From: Perkinsus marinus ATCC 50983
Lineage: Eukaryota > Perkinsozoa > Perkinsida > Perkinsidae
NCBI RefSeq assembly: GCF_000006405.1
Contig: NW_003206638.1
Location: 69,413 to 133,412 of the forward strand
Direction: 5' to 3'
DNA length: 64,000 nucleotides
The notes under the pieces are model-generated. The model was not told the origin of the DNA, did not search any database, and worked only from the letters and a program-made list of their open reading frames with translations. The position numbers and the translations under genes are program-made. Below, piece by piece: positions 21,601 through 34,215 of this stretch (the first letter of the stretch is position 1; every line of letters starts with the position of its first letter).

Positions 21601-23362
21601 TTAAACACGAGACATCAATAATTTTTCTGCAAAAAATAGGAAAAAGTATAAAAAAAGACGGAAAAAACGGATAAAAAAAGCGAAAAAATATTAATATCTA
21701 TAAAAAATATCAAAAAATATTAAAACCTCTTGTCCCCACACACCTGCAGTGTTGGCCTAGCTGGGTAGTTGAACTTCACGTCATCCAACTGTAAAGATTC
21801 GAACTCAACCGGAATCATATTAGCCTCCGCTTCCCCTCCCTCGGATAGTCTTTTGACCTTAGGCTCAATCTCCGCGTTCTCGGCCATCAGCGGGAATATT
21901 TTCCCACCAGCAGCACAGCCCTCAGAAAACGCCTGAGGGGAGGAAAAATGTATGTTCGCAATACTCAGAAATTTCATCGCAATTTTCATATTGTCGTATT
22001 TTTCACGCTGGTGTTGGAGAAGTATATGTCCACTCATCTCAGCTGCTAAGGTGAGTAATTTATACACGAACTAGGGTAAGAGTGTACACAAACCATTGAG
22101 CATTCCTCAAAAAATTTTGATATTGTCACTAACACATGTAGTTGATCCTGCGCATAAGTCCACACACTGCTGAAGGATGCTCAGCTGCTGAGAAAATTGT
22201 AGAAGCTATACACCAATTATGGCAGAGCAGCAATTTCTCAAAATTTCATAACAATGTCACCAACACATGTAGTGGCATAGTTCGTATAGGAACTTACTTG
22301 GAAATGAGGGGCGATCTGAGCGATAGAGAAAGTTGCCATCATAGCAGACATAAAGACCGTCAATACATCCCCACCCTGATAAGGTCTACCAGTTGAGGGA
22401 TTTATGGTACGGTCTCGGATCAAGGTACCACCATACCAGAACGTAAGAGCATACGTCCAGAATACCACCAGCATAGTAAACCCTATTGCAAAGCCTCGAT
22501 AAACTGACACCTTTACACCAGATTTCAACGCTTTCTGAACCTTGGCGTTGTAGCGATCAATAGATCTTTGCTCGCCACCGAAAGAGGCGACCGTCTTGAT
22601 GGACGATAACACTTCCTCAGCAACAGCGCCAGCCTCAGCGTATTCATTCTGGCCCTTTGAAGCGAGAGTCGACATCACCTTTGCCATAAGGAGGCCACAC
22701 ACCATAATGAGAGGACACGTAGCGATCATAACAAGTGTTATTTGCCAACCTCTGTAGAAAGCAATAATGTAACCAACAATACACATAGAAACATTCATAC
22801 ACATCATAGAGGCTTTTTGACCAATCGCATCACGGACCTTGAGGACGTCCTCAGACATGCGAGCGGGTAGCGCCGCAGGGGTCCTAACATCAAACCAAGC
22901 AATGTCTTGGCCAACTACAGCTTGTAAGTATTTAACTCTCAACCTCGTCACTTGATTTTCAGAGAAATATGAAAAACAAGCGTTGAAAATGGAGGCAGCC
23001 ACGAAAGAAATCGCGCCCAATACGCACATTTCCCAAGCAACTTTGGATATCCTATGCATGAAACCGGCAATACCACCAGCAGCAGCATCAGCAAAGTTGC
23101 CAAACAAGAGCGAGAACAGTGGCATCAGAGCACCGTTTATCAAGGCGGCCGCGACACCTATGGCAAGGATGATCTTGTCGTGTTTATCGGCCAGAGCGAA
23201 CAGAGTGAAATAAGAAACCGACTTATTGTCTTCAACTCGAACATTGTTAGGGTCATCAACATCATCAGTAGTAGAACCGTTGTTATCAACAGCAGTAGCC
23301 TTCTTGCCGAAGAACTTCTTAGCGAAGAAACATTTATTATTGCCTTTACCGTTAGCTCCCAT
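18684..23362 (-). CDS. ABC transporter, ABCB/MDR type, full-length
   Basis: Four exons: 23362-22298, 21932-21744, 21376-21251 and 21209-18684. All introns are phase 0 and begin GTAAGT, GTGTGT and GTAATA. They give about 1,301 residues, the usual length of P-glycoproteins. Layout is TMD-NBD-TMD-NBD. NBD1 has Walker [10 protein letters not shown] (residues 437-445), MSGGQKQR and LLLDEA (564-570). NBD2 has [17 protein letters not shown] and [10 protein letters not shown]. Six-helix blocks and the [15 protein letters not shown] / [12 protein letters not shown] coupling stretches are present. An acidic linker ([10 protein letters not shown]) joins the halves. It should be an ATP-driven exporter of lipids or drugs. 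A CTAG 14 nt upstream of the ATG could be a spliced-leader acceptor. Confidence 0.93.
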
Positions 23363-24709
23363 GTTTCGGTGCTGCTGCTAGAAAGGCTTGTGAACACAAG
23401 AAACAACAAAATCTCCTAACAGGAGTGGAACTAAGATAATAATCATAACTCAAAGAGTTCGCAGTAATTCAGGCCGCCACCGACAACACTTTCCCTACGC
23501 AGTACTCAGAAACGGATGATATCCGTGCCACGCTATAAGGACAGAACACAACGGCCTGTCCCTTTATCGGGTGTGGGCACATAAGGTCGAAGAGTGAGCC
23601 GCATGGATAACGCAAGTTTTCAAGTGCAGCATTTTAGTTCCAGATGGGTCTAGAGAATAATTGGGCCTATAACTTAGGGACCTTAGTGATTTATGGACCT
23701 AAACTTTAGGGCTAGGACCTAACGCTAGGCGTATGACCTTAAAATGGCTTAATCAGGTATCACAAAGAGGAAGGGATTTTTAAGGAAGTCCTAAACTAAA
23801 GGTGAAGGGAAGAAGCTTAAGATCCTTAAGTGATCAGGACCTCTGAAAATGATCGAAAAATATAAGGTGCAGAGATAGAACCCAGGGACATGGGCATATC
23901 AGCATGTCGTCTTAGGCTAAGACTCTTAGCCTCCAGACAAACAAGCAATAAGACTGTTAGCCACACAGTTACAGGATCTGGAGACTGTGCCTTAAGAAGG
24001 AACAAGTATACTGGGAGTCGAAGGAAGCCCAGAAGAATGAGGAGCACGTGGCAAGGATGACAGCCCCTCTGCGAAAGAGGCATTTTATGATACGTAAAAG
24101 AGTCGTCTTCAGTAGCGTCGCCTTTGTGACAAAGGCTTTGTTGTAATTACGATTTGTGATGGTTTCCGATTTCCTCTTATCTTTCTTAAGCATGAAGTAG
24201 TGTACGTGATTAATCAGTTTAACTGATTAATCAGACTCTGATACGGCAATGTACCTATCATTCTGCTCCTCTTCATAACCTCTTCCTTTCTGTATAGTTT
24301 CTACTACTTCATTCCCAACTGCACTGCGATTACGCTCAAAATTTTATGATTTTGGATCTGGAATGTGTCATGCAGTTGTGCAGTTATGAGTGGTTCTAGG
24401 CGAGGGACTCTGTGAGAGAGATAACCGCACAACTTAACTCAAGGTCTCAGATAGGATAGATCTAGAGTAGTGAGCGATAGAGCAGTCCAGTGCGTGGAAC
24501 GTAGACACGCTGAAGCAACTACCCAAGCTTAGTAGCTGATCTAATTCGCGAACCGCAACCGTTACTGAAATGGCGAAACGGTGAAACGGTTAGATATGAT
24601 CTTGCTCACTTGAGTTTCCTCAATGTTATTGTCGTCACAGGACAGTTCTGGGGGCCCGGAATGAGCATACAATGGTATCACAGAATATAATCATCATCAA
24701 TAATGACGG
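23363..24709. other. Upstream flank and intergenic
   Basis: No supported gene. Contains a 13-bp inverted repeat around one T at 24210-24236 (TGATTAATCAGTT). Plus-strand TGGTATCACAG near 24673 resembles an initiator-Met primer-binding site, but no LTR or gag follows it. Confidence 0.4.
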
Positions 24710-26613
24710 TCAGCGCTTGGTCATCTTGAGGTTGTCAAGGAAACGGACGGACGCTCGAGTCAGACGGAAATCGGTCTTGTTGTCGGGGAAGTCGTCAGAG
24801 TCTCCTTGGACACGAAGTAGATAGGCAGTCGGAGAAGAGACCATATCAGAGCGAAGACATAGAGAGTTTCCGTCGGCAGAACGGTCTGCTAGTTGCAGTC
24901 GGTAAAGGCCTTGGTCAACGCTGATAACCCTTCCACATTGGAGTCCACCTCGACCAGAAGAAGTGATGTAGGCGAAGTTCTTCACTTCAGGATGGGGGTC
25001 ACCGGTACGGCGTGGAACAATAGCCCGTTTAGTCCTTGGCCGAGAGGAGGTCGAAGAAGGCTCGTGAATGACTGTGTCGTCTGCTGAAGAGCCGGTGGTT
25101 GATGTGAAGGCCTTCGAAGGTAGAGCACTTGAAGCAGTGTCGTTGACGTGAGCGTCGTCCTGAGCACTTGCTAAGGCCTTAGAAGAATCATCTTCAACTT
25201 GGGGGCTAACGGTGGCCTCGGCGCTACGAGCCTTGTCAGGAATGGACTCATCAGGAACTCCATGAGACTCTGGGGGCCCAGGCAGGGGCGTTTCAGAGTC
25301 GTGGACAGGATCAGAAACCGTCCGCACCACGTTGTCGATGGGCTGGAAAAAGACAGACCGATAACGGTTGGCGCCAGTGATGGGAGTCAGCTTGACTGAG
25401 TTGCCACAACGTTGAAGGACTCGGAAAGGACCGGTAGTGGATGAGCTGAGCTTAGTCACACGTCTGGGCAGCTTGAGATAGACAATGTCACCCGTGTTGA
25501 CAGTAGCAGCTTTATCACCAGCCCGAACTCGTCGTCCTTCACAATCCTTCTCCCAAGTAGAGAGTAGCCATTCACTAACCCGAGCAGAGGGCTCTTGAAA
25601 TGCTTTCGGGAAAGTGGGGTCGACTGGAGGAGAAAGGGTAGCACACTGTAGATAAGGATAAGTGCGAGCCAGGTCCCAAGGAGAGTTGACCAAACCGGAG
25701 TCATCCCAGCGAAACTGAGCATTGGAGCGAGCGGTGGCCTCCAGGACAGTGAGATCACATGGTTGGTCACGAGCTTGGAGGAGGCGAAGCTGCTCATTGA
25801 GCTCGGCATGGCGGCGCTCGTAGGCACCTCCACGTTGAGGAGACCGGCTATAAATGAACTGCATTTCGATAGAATAGGAGAGGCATAGACATCGGAACTC
25901 AGAGCCCCGGAAGGACTGAGAGTTGTCACACCGAAGGCCTTTAGGAACCCCTGCAAGGGCCAATATCTTCTTGAAGGCCAGCGTAATCTGCTCGAAAGAG
26001 GTGCTAGAGACCGCTACAGCGAGCTGGTGGCCCGACAGCAGACAAGTAGCCACAAGACAATAAGGGAGCCGTTGAGAGCCTTCTCTTACTGGGACATCAT
26101 AGGGGCCGGTGTGGTCGAGACCGATATACTGCCAGACAGCTGTAGGAGCCGCGAAGGTGCCAGCAGGAGCATGGAGAGGGCGCTGGGACTAAGCGGAGAG
26201 ACAGGAACCACAGTGCGCTTCATGCGGGGCCAGGCATACATGGTGCTTAGGCGCCGCAGAGTTGCATTGATACCTCCATGATGCCATCCGTGACACTTGA
26301 CAACCAGCAGTCGTTGAAGAAGAGTAGACAGCTTCGGTATGACCAACTGGTTGAAGATAGTACCATCACCCGCTTGACGTGTCGACCGATAGATAAGGCC
26401 TTCGTCAGTCTTGAAGTGAAAGGGCGACTTGTGGAAGGCCTTCAAATGGAGGCGTTGTTGATGACGTATAAGCAGACGCAAGGGGTCGGCGACCGTGCTT
26501 GTGCTGGAAGCTGGAGTGCCTGGTAGCAGCTCCGTCCTTAAGGCATGCCACGCCTTGACGAGGAGCTTGAAGCGGAACAGTCGCTCAAGAAGATGAAGCG
26601 AGTCGTCGTCCAC
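24710..26613 (-). pseudogene. Integrase of the Bel/Pao-like element
   Basis: Two frames. The upstream one (26086-26613) has the zinc-binding start CHGWHHGGINATLRRL and MYAWPRMKR. The downstream one (24710-26053) carries catalytic RCDNSQSFRG (second Asp) and SPQRGGAYERRHAEL (Glu), and then a long C-terminal tail with TGDIVYLKLPRR and Ser/Pro-rich linker. The frame change near 26060-26200 removes the first catalytic Asp region from a single frame. The enzyme would join element DNA to the genome. Confidence 0.7.
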
Positions 26614-26961
26614 TGTGAAGGCCTCCTGGACCAGGAGTCCTGGTCAGTCTTCTTACTTTCACCAGCGGGACTAGGGGTCGTCGCTGTACTAAGTGACGCC
26701 AATGTAACCTTGGGTTTTGAAGACTCCTTCTTGGACCAACGCGTGGGGAGAGCAGTAGGAACATACTCTGGGTCAAGGCGGAAAATCATAGGACTGGCTT
26801 GTAGATCACCGTCGTTGCATCGCAGAAGGTCATCATGGAAGGCTCGGATGTGGCAGAAGAGAGCGTCGGAGTCAATGAACAAAGACTTCGGCTGGCACCT
26901 TGGGGGAGCATCGGCCAGGTTAGACTTGCCGCTGAGATGCGATACCACCACACGAAGGCCT

Positions 26962-27879
26962 TCACGACGGGTCTGTGACTGGTGGATAGCGTTCTTCACC
27001 TTGAGGCACTCTCCTGATAGTCACAAGGTCGTCTACGCTGTGGGCCGTGGTCGGAGTCACTTGACGTAGCCGAGAGATAGAGATACTGCTGTCAGTGAAG
27101 ACCAGAAGATGATGGACAGGAGAGTGGTCGTTGGACTCCTGAAGCATAGCCGATGCCCACTCCAGCGATGACGCCAAGGTGTCCAGCTCAAACTTGGGGG
27201 CCGTACGACGTCCTTGGAGTTGGTGGAGATACCCTGAACCTGCAATACGCTGGCCGTGGAGGTCGTACAACAGAGCAGCGCCTGCGGTGTCACGGCTGTC
27301 TGTGAAGAGACAGACAGAGTTGCAGTGACTTTCACCTGGTCGACGTAGACGTCGGGGGACCCTTAGGTCGAAGGCCTTCAATTGATTCTCCCAGGCGACA
27401 AGAGCCTGGGTGTCCTCAGAGCGGAGGTGACCAGTGTGCGGGTCGGCGTTAGACCTGGCTTGGCGGCACAGGAGGCGGAGCTGCATAGAGAGCTCGAGAT
27501 GCCAACCGAGGGGGTCGTAGAATCCGTTGCCGTAACGCTTGAGAAGCTTGACTGTGGTCACCGTTGAGGCCTTATGACGAAGGTCTGACTTGAGAGACAG
27601 AGAGTCACACTTCGGATGCCATCGCACACCTAGACATGGTTGGGGATCACTGGGTATCTGGTCGGGAAGGTTGCTGACCTCCTTCTTGTCATTGGTCTCG
27701 AACATGCGATGTGACAACCGCTGAGTGATGCCTCGACGAAGGGCAGTAAGATGGAGAGCATCATCAGAGCCAACGCAGATGTCGTCAGCTAACACGTTAT
27801 CCCAGCTGCGTTTGGTCTTCTTTTCGGAGAAGTGTTGACCCCTAGACTTGGTGACTTCATCATCTTCGCTGAACATCAT
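26962..27879 (-). pseudogene. RT connection and RNase H of the Bel/Pao-like element
   Basis: Frame includes CLGVRWHPKCDSL, GNGFYDPLGWHLELSMQLRL and an RNase H start CLFTDSRDTAGAALLYD, with E-L-D and FTDSS further on. It is separated from RT by a 22-bp direct duplication around 27876-27919. The continuation, ending in the PADAL-like box, is in another frame at 26538-26999 (SGKSNLADAPPRC). Confidence 0.65.
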
Positions 27880-28682
27880 CTCGACCTCCGCTCAACATCA
27901 TCTCGATCTCCGCTCGGGAATCAGCTGCCACAACGTAGTCGTCCATATACCGTCCTCTGGCACCATGATTCAGATAGGCTTGAGCACCTAGTGCTAGCCT
28001 CTTCAGGATAGTGCAGTGTAGGACATCATCAGTGTCGGTCTCGGAGGCAGGTTTGCCGTCGCTTTCTGCGAGCATTCGCATGTTACTTTTCTCGACGTCA
28101 ACGATGACACGGCGTAACTGCTTTGCTGCTTCACTCGGTCTCTGCTGGTATAGTTGATGGGGATGTAGACCGTAGAGCTCTTCAGCTGTTGCTAGACATG
28201 GTCCGTCGAGAGCTAGTCTGATAGGGTGTGCCATCGGATCACCGTTCGCGCCATTCAAGCGTGCAGCTGTCCTCTCATTGGCTTCGGCAACCATGATGCT
28301 ACCGGATAGTTGTAGTATGGCTAGAGAGCCGGCAATACCCATCACTGGACCGCGAAACTTGAAGAACTTGTAGACGATGTCATCAGTGAAGTCGTCGAAG
28401 GTGGCCAGGACGAATCCCATTGAGAGCGTGGTGCGCTCTGGGACTCGACAGTTGAGAAACGCAGCCTTCAGGTCGGCCCATATGCAATATTTGTAGAGCC
28501 GAGTATAAGCGAGACATTCCCATGTCCCCCGATCGATGGTAAGAGCTGCTTGTTGTGCCCTATTACCAACCCTCCAGTCGAATACCGGCCTCACCGTGGT
28601 ACACCTGCTGGACTCGCCGTTATTCGGCCCACCCTTGATAACGGGGAAGTGTGGAGTGAAATACACTTGGTCCTTTGGTACT

Positions 28683-28702
28683 TGTAGACTCTACAATGTA
28701 GA
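28683..28702. repeat. 14-nt fold-back insertion at an RT frame break
   Basis: TGTAGA-C-TCTACA-A-TGTAGA, perfect. Fourteen is not divisible by three, and the RT reading frame changes at this site. Confidence 0.92.
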
Positions 28703-29128
28703 GGCTCGATGTATCCGCGAGACAAGTAGTCCTCGAAGGTATCGGAGTAGGAAGACAGGAGACCCTTGCGCCTCAGAGATTTAGCGAGTCTGTGAGCATG
28801 GTTCTCAGCAAATTTTCGGTTGCTCGCCGAAGGAGAAAGGCGGTCTCTATCCTCTAGCCAGTTGAAGTCATGTAAAAACCGTGTGCATGCTCGGGTCAGC
28901 GACCTACTGGTGTCCATCACTAGTTGGTCAGCATAGGTTCCTCGGAAGCTGCATAGGGGATGGTTGAGAGCCTTTTCTAAAGGTAGAGCCTCCTTGAGGT
29001 CAAGCTTGTTACCAACGAGTGACTGGTTTCCCGCAGCAGCATACAAGTCAAAGTTGAAGTCCGAGTCGATGCGACACTCAGAGGATGCAGCCAAGTGATC
29101 CTGCGTAGAATCTTCAACATAGAATGCA

Positions 29129-29189
29129 TCAGAGCCTCTGCAACTTCCTGCAAGTCGCCTCTGATTCAGAGGCGACTTGCAGGAAGTTG
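29129..29189. repeat. Extended fold-back insertion with 24-1-24 palindrome
   Basis: TCAGAG (29129-29134) recurs at 29166-29171. Between them lies an inverted copy of the adjacent flank, so 29141-29164 and 29166-29189 are perfect 24-nt complements around one T. Removing 37 nt leaves one TCAGAG and brings the protease-side and RT-side frames into register. Confidence 0.9.
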
Positions 29190-29325
29190 ATGGTGTCGAA
29201 GAGGCATATATCCGCGCCAGAGTCAACGTTGTTCACGAGAGCAGCGAGATCTTCTACGCAGCCATGTCCACCCTTTACTGCATTGCAAGGTTCGGCTGTT
29301 TTAGATTTAGAGGGCCGCACTTCGT

Positions 29326-30348
29326 CTACCCGGAGGAGGGTTTGAGCTGGATCCACACCACTATGAACACGAACACCTTGGGCGCTGAAAGACTTTCAGT
29401 GAAAGTCATCCCAATATGGAGGGACTTGAGGCCTTCCACCCCCAGGAGCATGTTAGGCAGCAGAGTATCAGGACATAGGATCCGTAGTTTGTGGACATCA
29501 TGTGGACGTCGAGGTGAGCAAACTGATACTAGTGCCACCTTGCTCGCTGGCATGACTTCGCCTGATACTCCCACAGCTCGGATAGCATGATTTCCATCCG
29601 GTTTTAGCCATTGGACAGCTGAGCCGAGAGCTTGGAGGATATCGGGTTTGGCATAGTTATAACCGGCTCCAGAATCCAGAACCGCTTTGATGGTTCTAGA
29701 GTTAGAACCACTACCGATGATAAGCTCTGTGCAGACGGGACCTGACCGATCGAACCGAAGGGTGTCCTTCGCGATCTGCTGGATGTGGAAGGTCATGTCT
29801 GATGCAGTTTTGGAGCGATTGATAGGAGTAGTTGCTTCAAGAGGTATAACCGTGAGGTCCAGCTTGAAAACTACGTTGGTAACACCCTCAACCATAGAGC
29901 GGTGAACCACATTGTTGACCTTTGGAGATGGGCACATGCCAGAACGGTGCTCCTTCGAGCCACACCTTTCACAAGAGATGGTGCCACTCTTCAGTAGCTT
30001 GCAGCGCGACGTAGAATGCCGGAAGCTCCCACATCTGCAGCGTTGGTTTTCCTTGTGGGGATGGTCCGCATCGCAGTCAATAGTCCGATGATCGCTGCTG
30101 AAGCACCGGAAGCATGTGGCCTTCTTTCGGGATTGTTGGTCGGTAGCGGGACTCCTAGACGGTTGGGTCTTCGAGCTCATCGACGGCTTATCAACTTCTT
30201 GCTTAATTGTAGGCGTTGGTGTACTTGAAGTGCCGACATGGAAGGCAGGCCACGGGGGAGGTTGTACAGACTGTTGCTCTTGTCGGGTTTGCGGTACTTG
30301 GCGACTATGACCCAGAGAGAGAGCCTTCTCTTTCACTCTTCTGATCAC
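29326..30348 (-). pseudogene. Zinc knuckles and aspartic protease of the Bel/Pao-like element
   Basis: Three knuckle-like motifs follow one another: CFRCFSSDHRTIDC, CRCGSFRHSTSRC and CERCGSKEHRSGMC. A retroviral-type protease comes next with AVLDSGAGYNYAKP and, about 85 residues later, NMLLGVEGL. A frame break near 29340 precedes the linker to RT. The upstream break at 30344-30363 is a fold-back insertion. Confidence 0.7.
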
Positions 30349-30363
30349 CAGGTGATCATCACC
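30344..30363. repeat. 14-nt fold-back insertion at the gag/protease frame break
   Basis: ATCACC-A-GGTGAT-C-ATCACC, perfect. On the coding strand the gag-side frame runs into a TGA created by the insertion; removing 14 nt connects it to the knuckle/protease frame. Confidence 0.92.
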
Positions 30364-30460
30364 TCCTGAAGGTCTTCGTAGGTAATGGTCTCGATGGTTC
30401 TAGAAGCTTCATCAAGAGTAGATTTTACCTTCTCGTACCACCAGTCATTATAGGGCTCGT

Positions 30461-31945
30461 TCAAATTGGCACGGACAGCTGAGTTGATGTGGAATGCGTG
30501 GATTTGAGCACCAGGACAGCCATCGCCTTGTGTGACTTCTCGTAGGGCTTCACGGATGCTATCAAAATAGGAAATATATCAGTGTTGCCCTGCTTTTCAC
30601 CAAGTATTTTCCGTATGAGAGCTGTAACATAAGCGGCCTTGTTGTGGTACTTGTTCAGATATACGGTAATAGCCCTCCATAGGTCTCTATGATAAGAGTA
30701 AGTATTAGTATCTCTGCTGACCGTAGAGCTCTTCAGATACGAGTCCTTGATGTCACCGGAAAGATCTCCCGTAAGAGCACTGGAGTGTAATGCTCTCACA
30801 GCTTCTGGGCTATCGATAGTTCTCCATTCTTGTTGGATATGTTTGTTCCACTCTCTCAATAAGGTTGTCAAGGCGACGCGTGGATCTTCGCCGCCCATGA
30901 ATGCTTTATAGCCTTTCCTCCTCCAGCTGTCGCCCAAATCGTTAGCGCCCTTCTTGATGGCTCGCAATTCCACTTCGGTGATCTTGTCATTCGATGCCTC
31001 CCTCGATACTAGGACTTCGCTCGGATATATCCGACGAGTATCACCCCTTGAATGAGATAGAGGGTATTGAGACCCAGAGTGGATGAACGCGTGACCATCA
31101 GAGCTGCGACCAGCTTGATAGGATAGATGCCCTGCTTGGAGAGGAGATTGACCTTGTCGTGAACCTTGTTGACCGAGATGGCGAGAGACAGAATCTTGGT
31201 AGGGGGATGCGGGACCAGTGTTAGACGGCACCTGAACTTGTTCAGGCGGTCGTTGACTAGCATGAGCGAACCCTTGTCCGTGATCGAAAGATGGATGATC
31301 AGTGTAGGACATATGATAGAATCCTTCCCGAGGCGAACGACCGGTCAACTGATAGCGAACAGGGACACATCTTGTTCCAGGATGTACAACACCTTGAAGA
31401 GGGAGATGATCTTCATCACCATAGGCATGTGCATACTGTTGGCGTGAATGAACGGAGTATGAGGGCATGAGGCCTTCGTGCGGTGGAGGTAGGCGACGGT
31501 GATGATGGTATATAGAACCTTGTTGTTGAGAAAGTAGGTGACCGGTATGAGAGAAGATAGAGCGTTCTTGTTGAAGAGGTAGATGTTCAGTATGTGAGAA
31601 TGTAGAACCTTCTTCTTGAGGCTCTAGATGACCAGTATGTGAGAATGTAGAACTCTCTTCGTGGAGAGGTAGATGACCTTCGCAGGAATGTATAGGCCTT
31701 TCATGTTGCGAATGTAGCTGTACATTGTGTAAAGGTGTGGGCTGTTCTCGTCGAGGAGAGCGATGTCCGTATGATCTGAGTTCTCGTGGAAGCCTCGAGG
31801 GTGGCGGAATCGGCAGTTGGCCAGCAAGCCTGCGAGACGCACGCCGGTCTTCACCAGGTGGCAGGGCTTCTAGCTCGGCACCGTTGTTCCTCTGTTGAGT
31901 TCTCGGATGATTGTCCTGTTCCTCGGAAGGCATAGTTGAACTCAA
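30461..31945 (-). pseudogene. Gag of the Bel/Pao-like element
   Basis: 494-residue frame from ATG. The N-terminal 250 residues are His/Gln/Ser-rich and include a degenerate repeat of about 16 residues (FSHTGHL, FSHTEHL and so on; DNA about 31500-31700). The C-terminal half is helical and gag-like (ITEVELRAIKKGANDLGDSW, later HRDLWRAITVYLNKYHNKAA). A single-nucleotide shift near 30570 leaves the true C-terminus (NEPYNDWWYEKVKS) in another frame. Confidence 0.65.
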
Positions 31946-33508
31946 ACCCTTGAAATTGGGAAAGTCTGTCTTAATTCAATCAATAGTGGCCGACTAGCAG
32001 CCGTTTCATGGCGTGCGCTATATAGATAGGCATACTCGGCACATCGTATCATCCTGGGCCGGTATGCGGATCCTGATCCACGCGTAATCCTGAGAAAAAA
32101 ATCACGTCATCAAGATCAATGTGATGATTTTATGACATGAACCTGATTTTTTTGCTCAGATCAACAAAATTGGGATCATGGGACAGGATCATAGATCATT
32201 CTTGTGATCCGTAGATCACATCACCCATGATCCTGTCAGTTTTGGATCGGGATCGTAGATCATGGATCAGTGACCTAAAATTGATAGATCACGACTCACG
32301 ATTCATCAGTGATCCGATCACGGTCGATCACTCGCACGAATCAGTATTGATGAGATGAGCGCGATCAAGAATCACCGCGGAGCGATGCTGCTTCGCTCCT
32401 TTTGTTGCGCATATTCGAAAGACAGAATTTAGTAAGTAAAAACCCTTGGTACGGGAGTGTGGGAAGGGGAAGAGCACACAACCCTTACGCTATTGGCAGC
32501 TTGGGAGTTGGTGCTCTTCCATGTCTAACGATGGCTTAGAGGATGTTGAGCAGCTAAGATGCTAACCATCGAGCCGATGGTGCGTCACCATCGTCAGACA
32601 TCTCCCGACCTAGGGAAAGAAAGAAAAAAATGATTCATGACCGCACCTCGGTGCGCCCATTCGCGCGAGGAATCGCGATGAATGTTGATGCCTATGAGGG
32701 TGTTGCGATCGATTCACCACAGCGCACGCAATATGATATCGATTAACCGGGAACACAATGCAGTGCACGCGTGCACTCCCTCCCTTCCTGTTTTTACTAT
32801 CGCTACGTTTCACTGCGCTCTCAATTGCATTGTAGATAGGTTGCCAAATGTCTAGATAAAAATATACTATTGAGTTTTTTGCTTAATCTGTAGAAATGAC
32901 TAGGTTTCTTACACGGCCATCGTGTCTATTTGAATTGCTTAGAGTTTGATATATTCCTCCATCCGCCTTCCTCCATCTAAGCCTTAGATGGACGGAGACT
33001 GCCTGCGAATATATGAATCTCCTCAGTATGCATTTACAAGTGAATCTTCGTACCACGAAGTGTGTAGTAGCATTTTGAAGGGATCAGGATCACGGATCAC
33101 GAGTAGTGTAACGTAGCAAAAAAGCCCCGTTACGGGATCACGGCATTTTAACACGCAAAGTACCACTGATCCGTAAACTGATCCTTTTGATGGATCAGAA
33201 GCTTGATCCAATATTTGATCCGGATCAGAGGGTGATCCTTCGGGACCGAATGGATCACGGATCAACGAAATTTCTCAACCCGTCTGAGAATTTCTCAACC
33301 CCTTGATCTTTGGATCACGGATCAAGTTTTTTCTCAAGAATCATAGATCAGGATCAAAAATGAGGTTCACGCGAGATCCAGATCACAGATCACGGATCAG
33401 TATCAAAGTTCAGGGATCGAGATTAACGGTCAAGGATCAGGATCAAAGATCACGGATCGAGATCAAGAATCGCAGATCTGACTCACGCATCTCGGATCAC
33501 GAAAGATC
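31946..33508. other. Non-coding, GATC-rich blocks
   Basis: No gene. 32050-32350 and 33060-33508 are dense in GATCA/GGATC words in both orientations, with degenerate spacing. The intervening 32350-33060 is ordinary. A near-direct repeat AATTTCTCAACCC occurs twice at 33268-33301. Confidence 0.6.
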
Positions 33509-34215
33509 AGTCAAGTCAATAACCCTGATCATTACGGCACGACATCTCACAATACGCAGGAATCCTGCGGCAGGATTATCACCAAAAATTACACCACACA
33601 TTAGTAAAACTTGGATCGTTTTGGCTGTGGTCAAGATAGTCAACCGTTTAACAGAATCAAATGAGAAACAACACATACTTCGACATTCCGTCCTAGGGGT
33701 CATCTGGAAAGCAGATTCCGTGAAATTCATGGAGCCACTAAAGTTGCTCCTTAACTGTGCCTTAAATCTAGGAATGCCTCGACAAGCTTCTTAATAGTGT
33801 GCTATAAACTGAATGAACGCTATATGATGTATTACGTCGAGGCTTGCTGGAGTCGAACGGAAGACCCATTTTTCTCACTGACCAAGGCATACATCATAGT
33901 GGTGGCCATTCAAGCCCTTCAATACCATAAATCCCAAGACTGCTGCTCCTTGACTGATACAACACAAGATGATCTTCTCGGGTGAGAGAAGTACAGCGTA
34001 GAGCGGCAAACTGATCGTACCAATTGTAAGGTGAGAGGACTATTATGTGCTCGTATAACATGCACGAGCAAAGATACGTCAGTATGGAACGGTCTACTGT
34101 ACGAACGAAAGATGTAGGGTGGTCATGATATCAGGACATCTCAATCAAAGCGTCCAAAAGTCAAACAGAAAGTCATGACAGGCTTCTCGCAGAAGGCAAG
34201 AGATCTAAAGTGAGA

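Larger units (their letters stand above)
27860..29226 (-). pseudogene. Reverse transcriptase of the Bel/Pao-like element
   Basis: Two frames meet at 28683-28702. The first (29226-28591) has the pre-RT region ending YIEPL. The second has YFTPHFPVIKGG, motif A WADLKAAFLNCRV and the catalytic RGRYMDDYVVAADSRAEI. The junction is exactly the fold-back insertion at 28683-28702; taking out its 14 nt puts both frames in register. Otherwise the RT looks well preserved. Confidence 0.75.
24710..31945 (-). mobile_element. Bel/Pao-like LTR retrotransposon, coding region, broken
   Basis: Gag, triple zinc-knuckle, aspartic protease, RT, RNase H and integrase follow in that order on the minus strand. The YMDDYVVAADS RT box and the RYGNGFYDPLGW / LGVRWHP segment between RT and RNase H are Bel/Pao features. 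The reading frame is broken at seven or more places; two breaks are 14-nt fold-back insertions, one is a larger fold-back (29129-29189) and one a 22-bp tandem duplication (27876-27919). No LTR pair was found at the ends. Confidence 0.8.

Noticed and set aside
24668-24690. Initiator-Met primer-binding site (TGGTATCA) of a plus-strand LTR element
   Set aside because: No LTR upstream and no gag downstream on the plus strand; likely chance.
24893-30310. Plus-strand frames opposite the Bel/Pao element
   Set aside because: Antisense shadows of gag-pol coding sequence.
33830-33905. tRNA gene on minus strand (GTTCGACTCC B box)
   Set aside because: No acceptor stem or convincing A box; the same sequence occurs in both segmental duplicates as part of a repeat.
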